NCBI RefSeq assembly: GCF_935822925.1
Contig: NZ_CAKXZS010000023.1
Span: 62,001 to 126,000, forward strand
DNA: 64,000 nt
Reading direction: 5' to 3'
DNA from: Mesorhizobium ventifaucium
GTDB lineage: Bacteria; Pseudomonadota; Alphaproteobacteria; Rhizobiales; Rhizobiaceae
Shown: positions 8,065-17,738 of the stretch, piece after piece
How the letters are laid out: each line of letters opens with the position of its first letter
Numbering within the stretch: the stretch's first letter is position 1
Notes under the pieces: model-generated
Told to the model about the DNA's origin: nothing
The model's input: the letters and a program-made list of their open reading frames with translations, nothing else
The model's database searches: none
Program-made: the position numbers and the translations under genes

Positions 8065-10719
8065 CTATCCCTCTTTGTTGGCCACTTTCTTGGCCGCCAC
8101 TTTCTGGGCCGCCGGTTTTTTGGCCGCAGGCTTTTTGGCCGCAGGCTTTTTGGCAGGTGCGGCCGCTTTGCGGAAGGGCTTTCTGCCGCCATTGCCGCCC
8201 TTGGCTTCCTTCTCGGCAATCAGCGCCACCGCGTCCTCGATCGTCACCGACTGAGGGTCCTTGCCCTTCGGCAGCGTCGCATTGACCTTGCCGAAATTGA
8301 CATAGGGCCCGTATTTGCCGTCGCGCACGACGATCTTGCCGCCGCCCGCCGGATGCTCGCCAAGTTCCTTCAAGGCGGCGGGCGTGCCGCCATTGCGACC
8401 GCCGGGGCCTTTCAACTGCTTCTCGGCGATCACCGACACGGCGCGGTTGAGACCGATCGAGAAGACGTCCTCGATGTTGTCGAGATTGGCGTAGGTGCCG
8501 TCATGCAGCACGAACGGGCCGTAGCGCCCCAGCCCGGCCGAGATCATCTTGCCGGATTCCGGATGCTTGCCGACGTCGCGCGGCAGCGACAGGAGGGCGA
8601 GGGCTTTTTCGTGGTCGATCGAATCGACTGTCCAGCCCTTGGGCAGGCTGGAACGCTTGGCTTCCTTGCCGTCGCCGCGCTGGATATAGGGGCCGAAACG
8701 ACCGCTGCGCAGCGTGATTTCCTCCGCCGTGTAGGGGTCCTTGCCCAGCACCTTGGTGCCGTCCTCGCCATTGCCGTTTTCGGCATTGGGGTTGGCGGCG
8801 TCGCCGAGTTGGCGGGTGAAGGAGCATTCGGGATAGTTCGAGCAGCCGACAAAGGCGCCGAATTTGCCTAGCTTCAGCGACAGGTTGCCGGTGCCGCATT
8901 TCGGGCAGATCCTGGGGTTCGAACCGTCCTCGCGCGCGGGAAACACCAGCGGCGCCAGTTCCTCGTTGAGGGCGTCGAGCACGTCGGTGACGCGCAATTC
9001 CTTGATGTCGGCGACGGCACCGGAAAAATCCTTCCAGAAATCGCGCAGCACATCCTTCCAGGCGAGCTTGCCGTCGGAAATTTCGTCGAGCTTTTCCTCG
9101 AGCGAGGCGGTAAAATCGTATTCAACATAGCGCTCGAAGAAGCTTTCGAGGAAGGCCGACAACAGCCGGCCCTTGGCCTGCGGCAACAGCTTGCGCTTGT
9201 CCAGGGTGACGTAGTCGCGATCCTCGAGCGTCTTCAGGATCGCCGTGTAGGTCGACGGCCGGCCGATGCCGAGCTCTTCCAGCTTCTTGATCAGCGAGGC
9301 TTCCGAATAGCGCGGCGGCGGTTCGGTGGTGTGCTGGGTGGCGTTGATCGCCTCACGGTCGAGTTGTTCGCCGGCACGGATCTCGGGCAGACGGCGGTCT
9401 TCCTCGTCTTCCGCATCCTCGTCCTTCTGGTCGGTGTAGGCGGCAATGAAACCGTCAAAGCGAACGACCGAACCGACGGCGCGGAGTTCCGCCGTGCGGG
9501 CCCCGTTGATTGCCTCGATCTCGACCGTGGTGCGCTCGATCTCGGCCGGCTGCATCTGGCTGGCGATGGCGCGTTTCCACACTACCTCGTAAAGACGCGC
9601 CTGGTCGGCATCGAGATATTGCCGGACCGAGGCCGGCGTGCGCATGAAATCGGTCGGGCGGATCGCTTCGTGCGCTTCCTGGGCGTTTTTGGCCTTGGTG
9701 GTGTATTGGCGCGGTTTTTCTGGCAGGTATTTTGGGCCGAACTCCTTGGCGATCGCATCGCGCGCGGCCGATATCGCCTCGGGCGCCATCTGCACGCCGT
9801 CGGTTCGCATATAGGTGATCAGGCCGGTGGTCTCGCCGCCGATGTCCATGCCTTCATAGAGCCGCTGCGCCACCTGCATGGTGCGAGTGGCCGAAAAGCC
9901 GAGGCGCGAGGAGGCGGCCTGCTGCAGCGTCGAGGTGGTGAAGGGCGGGCCTGGATTGCGCCTGGTCGGCTTGGCTTCGACCGACAGCGCCTTGAAGGTC
10001 GCGCCGTCCAGCATCGCCTTGATGCCGTCGGCCTGCGCCTTGTTGGAAATGTCGAGTTTTTGCAGTTTCTTGCGGTCGAAGGCGGTCAGCCGCGCCTCGA
10101 AATTTTCCTTGCGCGGCGTGCCGAGAATTGCAACGATCTGCCAGTATTCCTCGCGGATGAAGCGCTCTATCTCCAATTCGCGGTCGCAGACAAGGCGCAG
10201 CGCCACCGACTGGACGCGGCCGGCGGAGCGGGCGCCCGGCAGCTTGCGCCACAGGACGGGCGACAGCGTGAAGCCGACGAGATAGTCGAGCGCGCGGCGG
10301 GCGAGATAGGCATCGACCAGCGGCGCATCGATCTGGCGCGGATTGGCCATCGCTTCCAGCACCGACGATTTGGTGATGGCGTTGAAGACGACGCGGCTGA
10401 CCGGCTTGTCCTTCAGCGCTCGCTTCTGCTTCAGCACTTCCAGGACATGCCAGGAAATGGCTTCGCCTTCGCGATCCGGATCGGTGGCGAGGATCAGGCC
10501 GTCGGCGTCCTTGACCGCCTTGGCGATGTCGGCAAGACGTTTGCTCGAGGCGGTGTCGACGGCCCAGGACATGGCAAAATCCTCGTCCGGACGCACCGAG
10601 CCATCCTTGGCCGGCAGATCACGGACGTGACCGAACGAGGCCAGGACCTTGTAGTTCTTTCCGAGGTACTTGTTGATTGTCTTCGCTTTGGCCGGCGATT
10701 CGACGACGACGACGTCCAT
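8065..10719 (-). CDS. topA: DNA topoisomerase I
   Basis: This 884-residue type IA topoisomerase starts with a Toprim domain (VVVESPAKAKTINKYLG; acidic ATDPDREGE). The active-site Tyr is in TGLITYMRTDG near residue 310. A zinc finger (CPKCGTGN then GCSNYPEC) and further glycine-rich topoisomerase C-terminal repeats follow. The tail has tandem KKPAA units encoded by 15-bp DNA repeats at about 8085-8160, a probable DNA-binding basic tail. It relaxes negative supercoils. It is the first gene of the run leading to rnr. The dprA gene often found upstream in relatives is not present here. Confidence 0.97.
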   Translation of the reverse strand: MDVVVVESPAKAKTINKYLGKNYKVLASFGHVRDLPAKDGSVRPDEDFAMSWAVDTASSKRLADIAKAVKDADGLILATDPDREGEAISWHVLEVLKQKRALKDKPVSRVVFNAITKSSVLEAMANPRQIDAPLVDAYLARRALDYLVGFTLSPVLWRKLPGARSAGRVQSVALRLVCDRELEIERFIREEYWQIVAILGTPRKENFEARLTAFDRKKLQKLDISNKAQADGIKAMLDGATFKALSVEAKPTRRNPGPPFTTSTLQQAASSRLGFSATRTMQVAQRLYEGMDIGGETTGLITYMRTDGVQMAPEAISAARDAIAKEFGPKYLPEKPRQYTTKAKNAQEAHEAIRPTDFMRTPASVRQYLDADQARLYEVVWKRAIASQMQPAEIERTTVEIEAINGARTAELRAVGSVVRFDGFIAAYTDQKDEDAEDEEDRRLPEIRAGEQLDREAINATQHTTEPPPRYSEASLIKKLEELGIGRPSTYTAILKTLEDRDYVTLDKRKLLPQAKGRLLSAFLESFFERYVEYDFTASLEEKLDEISDGKLAWKDVLRDFWKDFSGAVADIKELRVTDVLDALNEELAPLVFPAREDGSNPRICPKCGTGNLSLKLGKFGAFVGCSNYPECSFTRQLGDAANPNAENGNGEDGTKVLGKDPYTAEEITLRSGRFGPYIQRGDGKEAKRSSLPKGWTVDSIDHEKALALLSLPRDVGKHPESGKMISAGLGRYGPFVLHDGTYANLDNIEDVFSIGLNRAVSVIAEKQLKGPGGRNGGTPAALKELGEHPAGGGKIVVRDGKYGPYVNFGKVNATLPKGKDPQSVTIEDAVALIAEKEAKGGNGGRKPFRKAAAPAKKPAAKKPAAKKPAAQKVAAKKVANKEG

Positions 10720-11172
10720 GAGGTCTCATATCAGCTGTGGTGCGGCAGAAGAATTCCGCTGCGCGCGACGAAATCTCGTACAATTGTCGCTCACATGGCC
10801 GCGCTTTTGCGTCCGGTCAAGGGGAAGCGCCCAAAATGCAGTCCTGCATTGAGCGCACAACCCAAGGGCGCATCATGTGATATCCGCAATCCCAGATAAG
10901 GGGGGCGGCTGCCCTATCGTTGGACAAGCCGGCATGATTCCGGGAAAACGGGACAAAATCTTCTGCGGATATAAGAGAAACATCGATCACGCGCCAGCCC
11001 CAGCTGAGGGACGCCCGGCATGATGAGACGACGCTGGCGGGCGAGACTGGCGTGGCGAGTGGGGCTCGTGTGTCCAGCGGGACAGCACCAGAAGCTGGCC
11101 GCCGGGAGGCCTGCAGGGCTACGCGGCAGCCAAGGATTTCCCGCCGGTCAAGGCGGGGATGCAGGTTCGGGG
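10720..11172. other. Intergenic region upstream of topA
   Basis: About 450 bp between the divergently placed topA start and the end of the small secreted-protein gene. I see no supported gene, tRNA or repeat. It must contain the topA promoter, but I could not pick a convincing -35/-10 pair. Confidence 0.5.
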
Positions 11173-11550
11173 CTAGTCGGCCTTGGCTATGTGCCAGACG
11201 CCGCCAACGCCGTCGCCGGTCACATCGCCGGCCTTCTTGTCCTTGATGAATGTGTAGAGCGGCTTGCCTTCATAGGCCCACATCTTGGTGCCGTCGGTGC
11301 GGTCGACGATTGTCCATTCGCCCTCGGGCTTGGCGTCGGCCTCAGCCTTCAGCGGCGGCCAATTGGCGGCGCATTTGTCGTAGCAGTTCGACTTGCCCAT
11401 CTCGTCCTTGTCGTAGGTGTAAAGGGTCATGCCGTTGGCATCGGTGTATATCTTGGTGCCGCCGACATCGGCTTCTTTCCACGCTTCGGCGGCATAGGAG
11501 GTGGCGGTGCCGAGCAAAAGCACCGCCAGCCCAACTGTGATCGATTTCAT
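11173..11550 (-). CDS. Secreted COG4315-type repeat protein
   Basis: The 125-residue protein has a clear signal peptide (MKSITVGLAVLLLGTATSYA, cleavage before AE). The mature part contains the paired motifs of the secreted-repeat family with Yx(F/W/Y)xxD: MTLYTYDKDE and KPLYTFIKDK. CYDKCAANWPPL gives two cysteines that could form a disulfide. The family is periplasmic and of unknown function. It is divergent from ccdA, which handles periplasmic thiol chemistry, but any functional link is speculation. Confidence 0.85.
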   Translation of the reverse strand: MKSITVGLAVLLLGTATSYAAEAWKEADVGGTKIYTDANGMTLYTYDKDEMGKSNCYDKCAANWPPLKAEADAKPEGEWTIVDRTDGTKMWAYEGKPLYTFIKDKKAGDVTGDGVGGVWHIAKAD

Positions 11551-11724
11551 GACGCTCTCCCTGATATGATCGAGAAGCGCGCGGAAAGCCGCGGCCTCCT
11601 TGCATCAACGCGCTTGGCGTGTCGTTTCTTCCTCGATGCGAGGCGGCAACCTGCCACGCAATGGTGATTGGCGGACAAGCCCGCGCGCCGCTATATCGGC
11701 GCCGATACAGTTGGGGTTCGGGAA

Positions 11725-12471
11725 ATGGCATTGGATATCGGCTATGTCAGCGCGGTCGGGGCGGGGGCGATCTCGTTCCTGTCGCCTTGCGTGCTGCCGC
11801 TGGTGCCGCCCTATCTCTGCTACATGGCCGGCGTGTCGGTCGAGGATTTCCGCGGCAATGCCGGCGTCGCGGCCAAGGCCGACGCACGCAGCGCGCTGCT
11901 CTATGCCTCGATCGCCTTCGTTCTCGGCTTCTCGACCGTCTTCGTGGCGCTGGGCGCCGGCGCCTCGACCATCGGACGGCTGCTGCGCGTCTGGCAGGAG
12001 CCGCTGGCGATGGCGGCCGGCGTGCTCATCATCCTGATGGGCCTGAATTTCCTCGGCATATTGCGCATCCCGCTGCTGTCGCGCGAGGCGCGCTTCCAAT
12101 CGCAGGGCAAGCCGGCCAGCATCGTTGCCGCATACGTCATGGGACTGGCCTTCGCCTTCGGCTGGACACCCTGCATCGGACCGGTGCTGGGACCGATCCT
12201 GACGCTGGCCGGCGGCCGCGAGACGGTGGGCGAGGGCGCGGCTCTGCTCGCCGCCTATTCGCTCGGCCTCGGCATACCGTTCCTAATCGCGGCGCTGTTT
12301 TCCGGCGCCTTCATGCGCTTTCTCGCAAAATTCCGCGTCCATCTCGGCCGTGTCGAAAAGGCGATGGGCGCGCTGCTGGTCGTCGCCGGCGTGTTTTTCC
12401 TGACCGGTGGCGTGCAGGCCGCGTCCTACTGGCTGCTGGAGAATTTCCCGGTGCTAGGGCAGTTGGGGTAA
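11725..12471 (+). CDS. ccdA: Cytochrome c biogenesis protein CcdA
   Basis: The protein is about 248 residues with six transmembrane segments. It has the two CcdA/DsbD motifs with redox cysteines: FLSPCVLPLVPPY at the start and GWTPCIGPVLG in the middle. CcdA moves electrons from cytoplasmic thioredoxin to periplasmic apocytochrome c reductants. The open frame extends upstream, but the ATG at 11725 starts directly before the first membrane segment (MALDIGYVSAVGAG). Confidence 0.93.
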   Translation: MALDIGYVSAVGAGAISFLSPCVLPLVPPYLCYMAGVSVEDFRGNAGVAAKADARSALLYASIAFVLGFSTVFVALGAGASTIGRLLRVWQEPLAMAAGVLIILMGLNFLGILRIPLLSREARFQSQGKPASIVAAYVMGLAFAFGWTPCIGPVLGPILTLAGGRETVGEGAALLAAYSLGLGIPFLIAALFSGAFMRFLAKFRVHLGRVEKAMGALLVVAGVFFLTGGVQAASYWLLENFPVLGQLG

Positions 12472-12540
12472 GTTAGGTCAAGGCGATGGCTTGATACTGT
12501 CGCAAACTGATGTTGCGGCCTGCAATCGCCTCAGGTCCGC

Positions 12541-12663
12541 GCTGCCCCTCATCGCCCTGCCGGGCACTTCTCCCCGTATAGCGACGGGGAGAAGGACGCC
12601 TTCTCAAAGGATTTCGCCAATCTGCAACGGTGCAGAACCGGCAGGCAGATGAGAGGCAGCGCC
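12541..12663. repeat. RIME-like intergenic mosaic, short form (copy A)
   Basis: The element starts GCTGCCCCTCATCGCCCTGC and ends with the near inverse ATGAGAGGCAGCGCC. Inside is the hairpin CTTCTCCCCGT/ACGGGGAGAAG. It shares the ATTTCGCCAATCT and TGCAGAA segments with the longer copies at 23979 and 59916 but lacks their second hairpin arm. It lies between ccdA and glmU. Confidence 0.8.
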
Positions 12664-12819
12664 AGCTTAGATCATTGGCCGGATTAGAAATCGAATTCGA
12701 GATACAGAACAACCGTCTCACCGGAATTTAACCGCATTGGTGCAGCATGGCGCCAATGCTAGTGAGACTCCGGGCTAGACATGCCTTGATTCCCAACCCT
12801 TTTCATATGGTCGCATTCC

Positions 12820-14178
12820 ATGAGCCAGAGAACCTGCCTGTCCGTCATCCTCGCCGCCGGCGAGGGCACGCGCATGAAAAGCGCTGTGGCAAAAGTGCTG
12901 CACCCGATCGCCGGCCTGCCGATGGTCGCCCATGTCATCAAAGCTGCGGAAGCCGCAGGCAGCGGTGACCTGGCGCTGGTAATCGGCCATGGCGCGGACG
13001 AGATGCGCAAGGCTACGCAAAAGTTCGCGCTGAAGGCGGAGCTTTTCGTCCAGGACAAGCGGCTCGGCACGGCGCATGCCGTTCTGGCGGCTCGCGATGC
13101 GATCTCAAAGGGTTACGACGACATCCTGGTGATGTTCGGCGATACGCCGCTGATCGATCCGGAGGTGCTGGTTGCTGCGCGCCTGAAGCTGGCTGAAGGC
13201 GCTGCCGTCGTTGTGGTCGGCTTCCGCACCTCAAATCCGTCCGGCTATGGCCGGCTGATCGAAAAAGGCGGCAAGCTCATCGCCATCCGCGAGGAAAAGG
13301 ACTGCACCGACGAGGAGAAGAAAATCACTTTCTGCAATGGCGGGCTGATGGCGATTGCCGGCAAGCATGCGCTGCAGCTGCTCGATCAAGTCGGCAACAA
13401 CAACGCCAAGGGCGAATATTATCTCACCGACATCGTTGAGATCGCCGGCGGGCAGGGTCTTGATGTCGTTGCGGCAGAAGCCGGCTTCGAGAATGTGCTC
13501 GGCATCAACAACCGCGCCGAACTCGCCGAGGCGGAAGGCATCTGGCAGACGCGCCGGCGGCGCGAGGCCATGCTCTCCGGCGTCACATTGATCGCGCCCG
13601 AAACCGTGTTCTTTTCATACGATACCGAGATCGGCGCCGATACGATCGTCGAGCCCAATGTCTGGTTCGGGCCGGGCGTGACAATCGCCACCGGCGCCAA
13701 AATCCATGCCTTCAGCCATATTGAAGGCGCTACTATCGCCTCCAACTGTGATGTCGGCCCATACGCGCGGCTGCGGCCGGGTTCCGATCTCCGGCAAAAA
13801 GCCAAGGTTGGCAATTTCTGCGAGGTCAAGCAGGCTGTTATCGAGGAGGGGGCAAAGGTCAATCACCTGACCTATATCGGCGATGCCCGCGTCGGCGCCG
13901 GCGCCAATATCGGCGCTGGAACCATCACCTGCAACTATGACGGGTACTCGAAGTTCTTCACCGATATCGGCGAGGGCGCCTTCGTCGGCTCGAATTCCTC
14001 TCTCGTGGCGCCTGTCACAATCGGCAAGGGCGGCTACGTCGCTTCGGGCAGTGTGATCACCGAAAGCGTGCCCGACGATGGGTTGGCCTTCGGCCGCGCC
14101 CGCCAGAGGACGCTGCCCGGCAAGGGCAAGGAATTGCGCGAGCGTTTTGCTTCGGCCGCGGCCCGGAAAAAAGGCTAG
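12820..14178 (+). CDS. glmU: Bifunctional UDP-GlcNAc pyrophosphorylase / GlcN-1-P acetyltransferase
   Basis: This 452-residue enzyme starts with the nucleotidyltransferase signature [11 protein letters not shown], followed by [10 protein letters not shown]. The C-terminal half is a left-handed beta-helix with hexapeptide repeats ([28 protein letters not shown]). It makes UDP-GlcNAc from GlcN-1-P in two steps for peptidoglycan and lipid A. glmS, which makes the upstream intermediate, follows after about 157 bp. Length and motifs are complete. Confidence 0.97.
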   Translation: MSQRTCLSVILAAGEGTRMKSAVAKVLHPIAGLPMVAHVIKAAEAAGSGDLALVIGHGADEMRKATQKFALKAELFVQDKRLGTAHAVLAARDAISKGYDDILVMFGDTPLIDPEVLVAARLKLAEGAAVVVVGFRTSNPSGYGRLIEKGGKLIAIREEKDCTDEEKKITFCNGGLMAIAGKHALQLLDQVGNNNAKGEYYLTDIVEIAGGQGLDVVAAEAGFENVLGINNRAELAEAEGIWQTRRRREAMLSGVTLIAPETVFFSYDTEIGADTIVEPNVWFGPGVTIATGAKIHAFSHIEGATIASNCDVGPYARLRPGSDLRQKAKVGNFCEVKQAVIEEGAKVNHLTYIGDARVGAGANIGAGTITCNYDGYSKFFTDIGEGAFVGSNSSLVAPVTIGKGGYVASGSVITESVPDDGLAFGRARQRTLPGKGKELRERFASAAARKKG

Positions 14179-14335
14179 CCTGATTGCGGTAACCGGATTG
14201 CAAGCGCGCTCGGTCATGGTGCATCTGTGCAGAACCGTTCCGGCTGATACGGAACGAAACGCAATGTGATTTTCGCGGCAGCCCGTCCAACCCTAAATGG
14301 CGCCGGGCTTCATGCCGGAATCGGGGGCAACGTCT

Positions 14336-16159
14336 ATGTGCGGTATCGTCGGAATTGTAAGTCACTCGCCGGTCGCGCCACTGATCGTCGATGCGCTGAA
14401 AAGGCTCGAATATCGCGGCTATGATTCGGCCGGCGTCGCCACCGTTGAGCACGGCCAGCTGGCGCGTCGCCGCGCCGAGGGCAAGCTGATCAATCTCGAA
14501 CGCCGGCTGAAGGACGAACCGCTCGACGGCATGATCGGCATCGGCCACACGCGCTGGGCGACGCACGGCGTGCCCAACGAGACCAATGCGCATCCGCATT
14601 TTTCCGACGGCGTCGCCATCGTGCACAACGGCATCATCGAGAATTTCGCCGAATTGCGCGACGAGCTGATGCGCGACGGCTACACATTTTCATCGCAGAC
14701 CGACACCGAGGTCGTCGCACACCTGGTGGGGCGCGAACTGGCCAGGGGCCTGCAGCCGGTCGAGGCCGCGCACCAGGCGCTGAAGCGGCTGGAAGGCGCC
14801 TTTGCGCTGGCCATCATGTTCAGGGGAGACGAGGATCTCATCGTCGGCGCGCGCAACGGCCCGCCGCTGGCCGTCGGCCATGGCGATGGCGAGATGTTCC
14901 TGGGCTCCGACGCCATCGCGCTTGCCCCCTTCACAAATTCGATCACCTATCTGGAGGATGGCGACTGGGCGGTGGTACGCCGCAACGACGTCGGCATCTT
15001 CGACATGGACGGCAACAAAGTCGACCGTAAGCGGCAGCAGTCGCTTAGCACCAGCTTCATGGTCGACAAGGGCAACCGGCGCCATTTCATGGAGAAGGAA
15101 ATCCATGAACAGCCCGAAGTGATCTCGCACACGCTGGCGCATTATGTGGATTTCGTTGGCGGCCTCTCGAAGCCGATCGACCTGCCGTTCGATTTCGCCA
15201 AAATCGACAGGCTGGCGATTTCAGCCTGCGGCACCGCCTATCTGGCCGGCCTGATCAGCAAATACTGGTTCGAGCGCTATGCGCGGCTGCCGGTCGACAT
15301 CGATGTCGCTTCGGAATTCCGCTACCGTGAAATGCCGCTGTCGAAGACAGACGCCGCATTCTTCATCTCGCAATCGGGCGAAACCGCCGACACGCTGGCC
15401 TCGCTGCGCTATTGCCGCAAGGCGGGCATGAAAATCGGCGCGGTCGTCAATGTCCGCGAATCGACGATGGCGCGCGAATCCGACGTCATCCTGCCGACGC
15501 TGGCCGGGCCGGAGATCGGTGTCGCCTCGACCAAGGCCTTCACCTGTCAATTGTCGGTGCTGGCCTCACTTGCCGTGCGGGCCGGGGTGGCGCGCGGAAC
15601 GATTTCGCCGGAACAGGAAACGACGCTGGTCCGCCAACTGTCGGAAGCGCCACGCTACGCCAACCAAGTCCTGAAACTCGACGGCCAGATCGAGAAGGTT
15701 GCGCGCGACCTCTCGCACTACAAGAACGTGCTCTATCTTGGCCGTGACACCAATTTCCCGCTGGCCATGGAAGGCGCGCTGAAGCTCAAGGAAATCTCCT
15801 ATATCCATGCCGAGGGCTATGCTGCCGGCGAGCTGAAGCACGGGCCGATCGCGCTGATCGACGAGAACATGCCGGTGATCGTCATTGCCCCGCATGACCG
15901 CATTTTTGAGAAAACCGTGTCGAATATGCAGGAAGTGGCGGCGCGCGGCGGCAAGATCATCCTGATCACCGACAGCAAGGGTGCCGCGCACGCCACGGTG
16001 AAGACGATGAAGACGATCGTGCTGCCGGACGTGCCGGAAATCATCTCGCCGATCATCTACGCGCTGCCGATCCAGATGCTGGCCTATTTCACCGCGGTGT
16101 TCATGGGCACCGACGTCGACCAGCCACGCAACCTGGCGAAATCTGTGACTGTGGAGTAA
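14336..16159 (+). CDS. glmS: Glutamine-fructose-6-phosphate aminotransferase
   Basis: The 607-residue enzyme begins MCGIVGIV, so Cys2 becomes the N-terminal nucleophile of the glutamine amidotransferase domain. Two SIS domains follow (ISACGTAYLAG, ISQSGETADTLA, and the C-terminal tail AKSVTVE). It converts fructose-6-P and Gln to glucosamine-6-P, the first step to UDP-GlcNAc. The open frame extends 13 codons upstream, but only the start at 14336 exposes the catalytic Cys. I saw no glmS ribozyme-like leader in the short upstream gap. Confidence 0.97.
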   Translation: MCGIVGIVSHSPVAPLIVDALKRLEYRGYDSAGVATVEHGQLARRRAEGKLINLERRLKDEPLDGMIGIGHTRWATHGVPNETNAHPHFSDGVAIVHNGIIENFAELRDELMRDGYTFSSQTDTEVVAHLVGRELARGLQPVEAAHQALKRLEGAFALAIMFRGDEDLIVGARNGPPLAVGHGDGEMFLGSDAIALAPFTNSITYLEDGDWAVVRRNDVGIFDMDGNKVDRKRQQSLSTSFMVDKGNRRHFMEKEIHEQPEVISHTLAHYVDFVGGLSKPIDLPFDFAKIDRLAISACGTAYLAGLISKYWFERYARLPVDIDVASEFRYREMPLSKTDAAFFISQSGETADTLASLRYCRKAGMKIGAVVNVRESTMARESDVILPTLAGPEIGVASTKAFTCQLSVLASLAVRAGVARGTISPEQETTLVRQLSEAPRYANQVLKLDGQIEKVARDLSHYKNVLYLGRDTNFPLAMEGALKLKEISYIHAEGYAAGELKHGPIALIDENMPVIVIAPHDRIFEKTVSNMQEVAARGGKIILITDSKGAAHATVKTMKTIVLPDVPEIISPIIYALPIQMLAYFTAVFMGTDVDQPRNLAKSVTVE

Positions 16160-16207
16160 GGACTGGCAAGTTTCGACCAGCTACCGATAGGTTCCCGGCG
16201 GCAGTTA

Positions 16208-16262
16208 GTATCAGTTATTGATACGTATTTCTTGCGCGCCCTCGTGTATCAATGTATGATAC
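16208..16262 (+). promoter_or_regulatory. higBA promoter with two identical operators
   Basis: Two identical inverted repeats, GTATCA-N5-TGATAC, lie at 16208-16224 and 16246-16262, exactly 38 bp apart. Between and within them a promoter fits: -35 TTGCGC at 16232, a 17-bp spacer, and -10 TATGAT at 16255, inside the second operator. The toxin ribosome site GAGGGG follows at 16268. HigA-type antitoxins repress their own promoter by binding such palindromes, so these are probable HigA/HigBA operators. The assignment to HigA is inference. Confidence 0.75.
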
Positions 16263-16279
16263 GTGACGAGGGGCAGAAA

Positions 16280-16561
16280 TTGATCGTTTCGTACAAAGGC
16301 AAGGCGGTGGAAGCGGTTGCCGAGGGGAAGGCGCCGAAAGGTTTTCCACCCGATTTGGTTACCCGTGACGAACGTCGTCTTCGTGCCATCGCCAATGCCG
16401 CCCAACTGAATGACCTTCGGTCGCCACCCGGAAACCACCTTGAAGCCCTGAAAGGGAGCAGAGCTGGGCAGTATTCTATCCGTATCAACGACCAATGGCG
16501 CATCTGCTTCAAATGGACTGATGCTGGCGCCGAGGATGTGGAGATCGTCGACTACCATTGA
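16280..16561 (+). CDS. higB: HigB/RelE-superfamily toxin
   Basis: This is a 93-residue RelE/HigB-fold toxin. The C-terminal half (LRSPPGNHLEALKG, YSIRINDQWRICF, DVEIVDYH) matches ribosome-dependent mRNA interferases of the HigB group. I chose the TTG at 16280 because GAGGGG lies 6 nt before it and it gives the family's usual N-terminus (IVSYKGKA). An upstream TTG at 16232 is part of the predicted -35 box. The toxin-first order followed by an Xre antitoxin is typical of higBA. Confidence 0.9.
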   Translation: MIVSYKGKAVEAVAEGKAPKGFPPDLVTRDERRLRAIANAAQLNDLRSPPGNHLEALKGSRAGQYSIRINDQWRICFKWTDAGAEDVEIVDYH

Positions 16562-16599
16562 GCGGGCATTTGCCCACAACTACAAAAGGTATCCGAACT

Positions 16600-16899
16600 A
16601 TGCTCAAGTTCGCACGTCCCATTCACCCCGGAGAATTCCTGCGCGAGGAATATCTCCTCCCGCTTGGCATGAGCGCTGGCGCGCTGGCGAAGAAGCTCAA
16701 TCTTCCGCGCACCCGTATCGAACGCATTGCCAAGCAAGAGATCGGCTTGACTCCCGATACCGCGCTTCGCCTCGCCAGGTTCTTCAACACCACGCCCGAA
16801 TTCTGGATGAATTTTCAGCAAGCCTATGAGCTCGAAACCGAGGCACGGAAACTCGCGCCGGAGCTCGAGAAGATCGAGCCGCTGGAAGTCGCGGCATAG
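16600..16899 (+). CDS. higA: HigA-type Xre antitoxin
   Basis: This 99-residue protein has an Xre helix-turn-helix (about 24-62) and the HigA hallmarks IHPGEFLREE at the N-terminus and FFNTTPEFWMNFQ after the HTH. It should neutralise HigB and repress the promoter. It begins 38 bp after higB. The pair interrupts the block of core genes between glmS and the DUF502/recG region, suggesting insertion. Confidence 0.93.
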   Translation: MLKFARPIHPGEFLREEYLLPLGMSAGALAKKLNLPRTRIERIAKQEIGLTPDTALRLARFFNTTPEFWMNFQQAYELETEARKLAPELEKIEPLEVAA

Positions 16900-16979
16900 T
16901 TGATCTTTTAAAAAATTCGCAGTTCCAAAGCCGAATGCGGTTCATTAATGTCGCGCCGCAACCAGCGCTGCGGTGAACC

Positions 16980-17738
16980 ATGTCCGATGCTTCCAAGACC
17001 TCAGGCATGACCCGGCTGCGGAATTACTTCCTGACAGGCTTTGTCGTCTGCGCGCCGCTGGCGATCACCGCCTACATCGCCTGGTCGTTCATCGGCTGGG
17101 TCGATTCCTGGGTAAAACCCTATATTCCGGCGCGCTACAACCCCGATAGCTATCTGCCGGCGCCGGTTCCGGGTTTCGGCCTGATTGTCGCTTTGATCCT
17201 GATCACTCTGATCGGTTTCCTGACCGCCAATATCGTCGGCCGCGCTATCGTCTTGTTCGGCGAACGGCTGCTCGGCCGCATGCCGCTGGTGCGCGGCATC
17301 TATGGGTCTCTGAAGCAGATCTTCGAGACCGTGCTGTCGAACAAGGGCGACATGTTCCGCCAGGTCGGGCTGGTCGAATACCCGCGCAAGGGCGTCTGGT
17401 CGCTGGTCTTCGTTGCCAGCGAGAAGGAAACCGAGATCAACCAGAAGCTCGACCAGGAGGGTGATCCGCTGATCGCGGTTTTCATGCCGTGCACGCCCAA
17501 CCCGACCACCGGCTTCCTGATGTATGTGCCGAAATCCGATATCGTGCCGCTCGACATGACGATCGAGGACGGTGCCAAGCTGATCGTTTCTGCCGGGCTG
17601 GTGGCGCCGGAGGTCAAGACGAAAATGGTAACGTTGAACGGCAAGCCGATCGGCGGCCAGATCGGCAATCCGCCGGTGGATGCCGGGCCTCAGCCGGCGC
17701 GCAAGAGCCGCACCGCCTCGTCGCGGCCGAACAAATAA
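16980..17738 (+). CDS. DUF502 family membrane protein
   Basis: The 252-residue protein has two membrane segments near residues 17-40 and 60-85. The family signatures PLVRGIYGSLKQ and FMPCTPNPTTGFL are present. DUF502 proteins are conserved and of unknown function. Its 3' end overlaps the convergent recG by 49 bp, and its basic, Ser-rich C-terminal tail lies in that overlap. Proximity to recG is a common alphaproteobacterial arrangement. Confidence 0.9.
   Translation: MSDASKTSGMTRLRNYFLTGFVVCAPLAITAYIAWSFIGWVDSWVKPYIPARYNPDSYLPAPVPGFGLIVALILITLIGFLTANIVGRAIVLFGERLLGRMPLVRGIYGSLKQIFETVLSNKGDMFRQVGLVEYPRKGVWSLVFVASEKETEINQKLDQEGDPLIAVFMPCTPNPTTGFLMYVPKSDIVPLDMTIEDGAKLIVSAGLVAPEVKTKMVTLNGKPIGGQIGNPPVDAGPQPARKSRTASSRPNK

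Noticed and set aside
8058-8219. N-terminal extension of RNase R to an ATG at 8219
   Set aside because: It lies inside the topA KKPAA repeat region, has low-complexity Arg/Lys/Pro sequence, and a GTG with a good ribosome site exists just after the topA stop.
9331-10899. 522-codon open frame antisense to topA
   Set aside because: High-GC shadow frame without a recognisable domain.
14179-14335. glmS ribozyme in the glmU-glmS gap
   Set aside because: The gap is only 157 bp, shows no ribozyme-like fold I can recognise, and such ribozymes are typical of Firmicutes.
16232-16279. Upstream TTG start for HigB
   Set aside because: It coincides with the predicted -35 box and would place the operator inside the coding sequence; the TTG at 16280 has a strong ribosome site.
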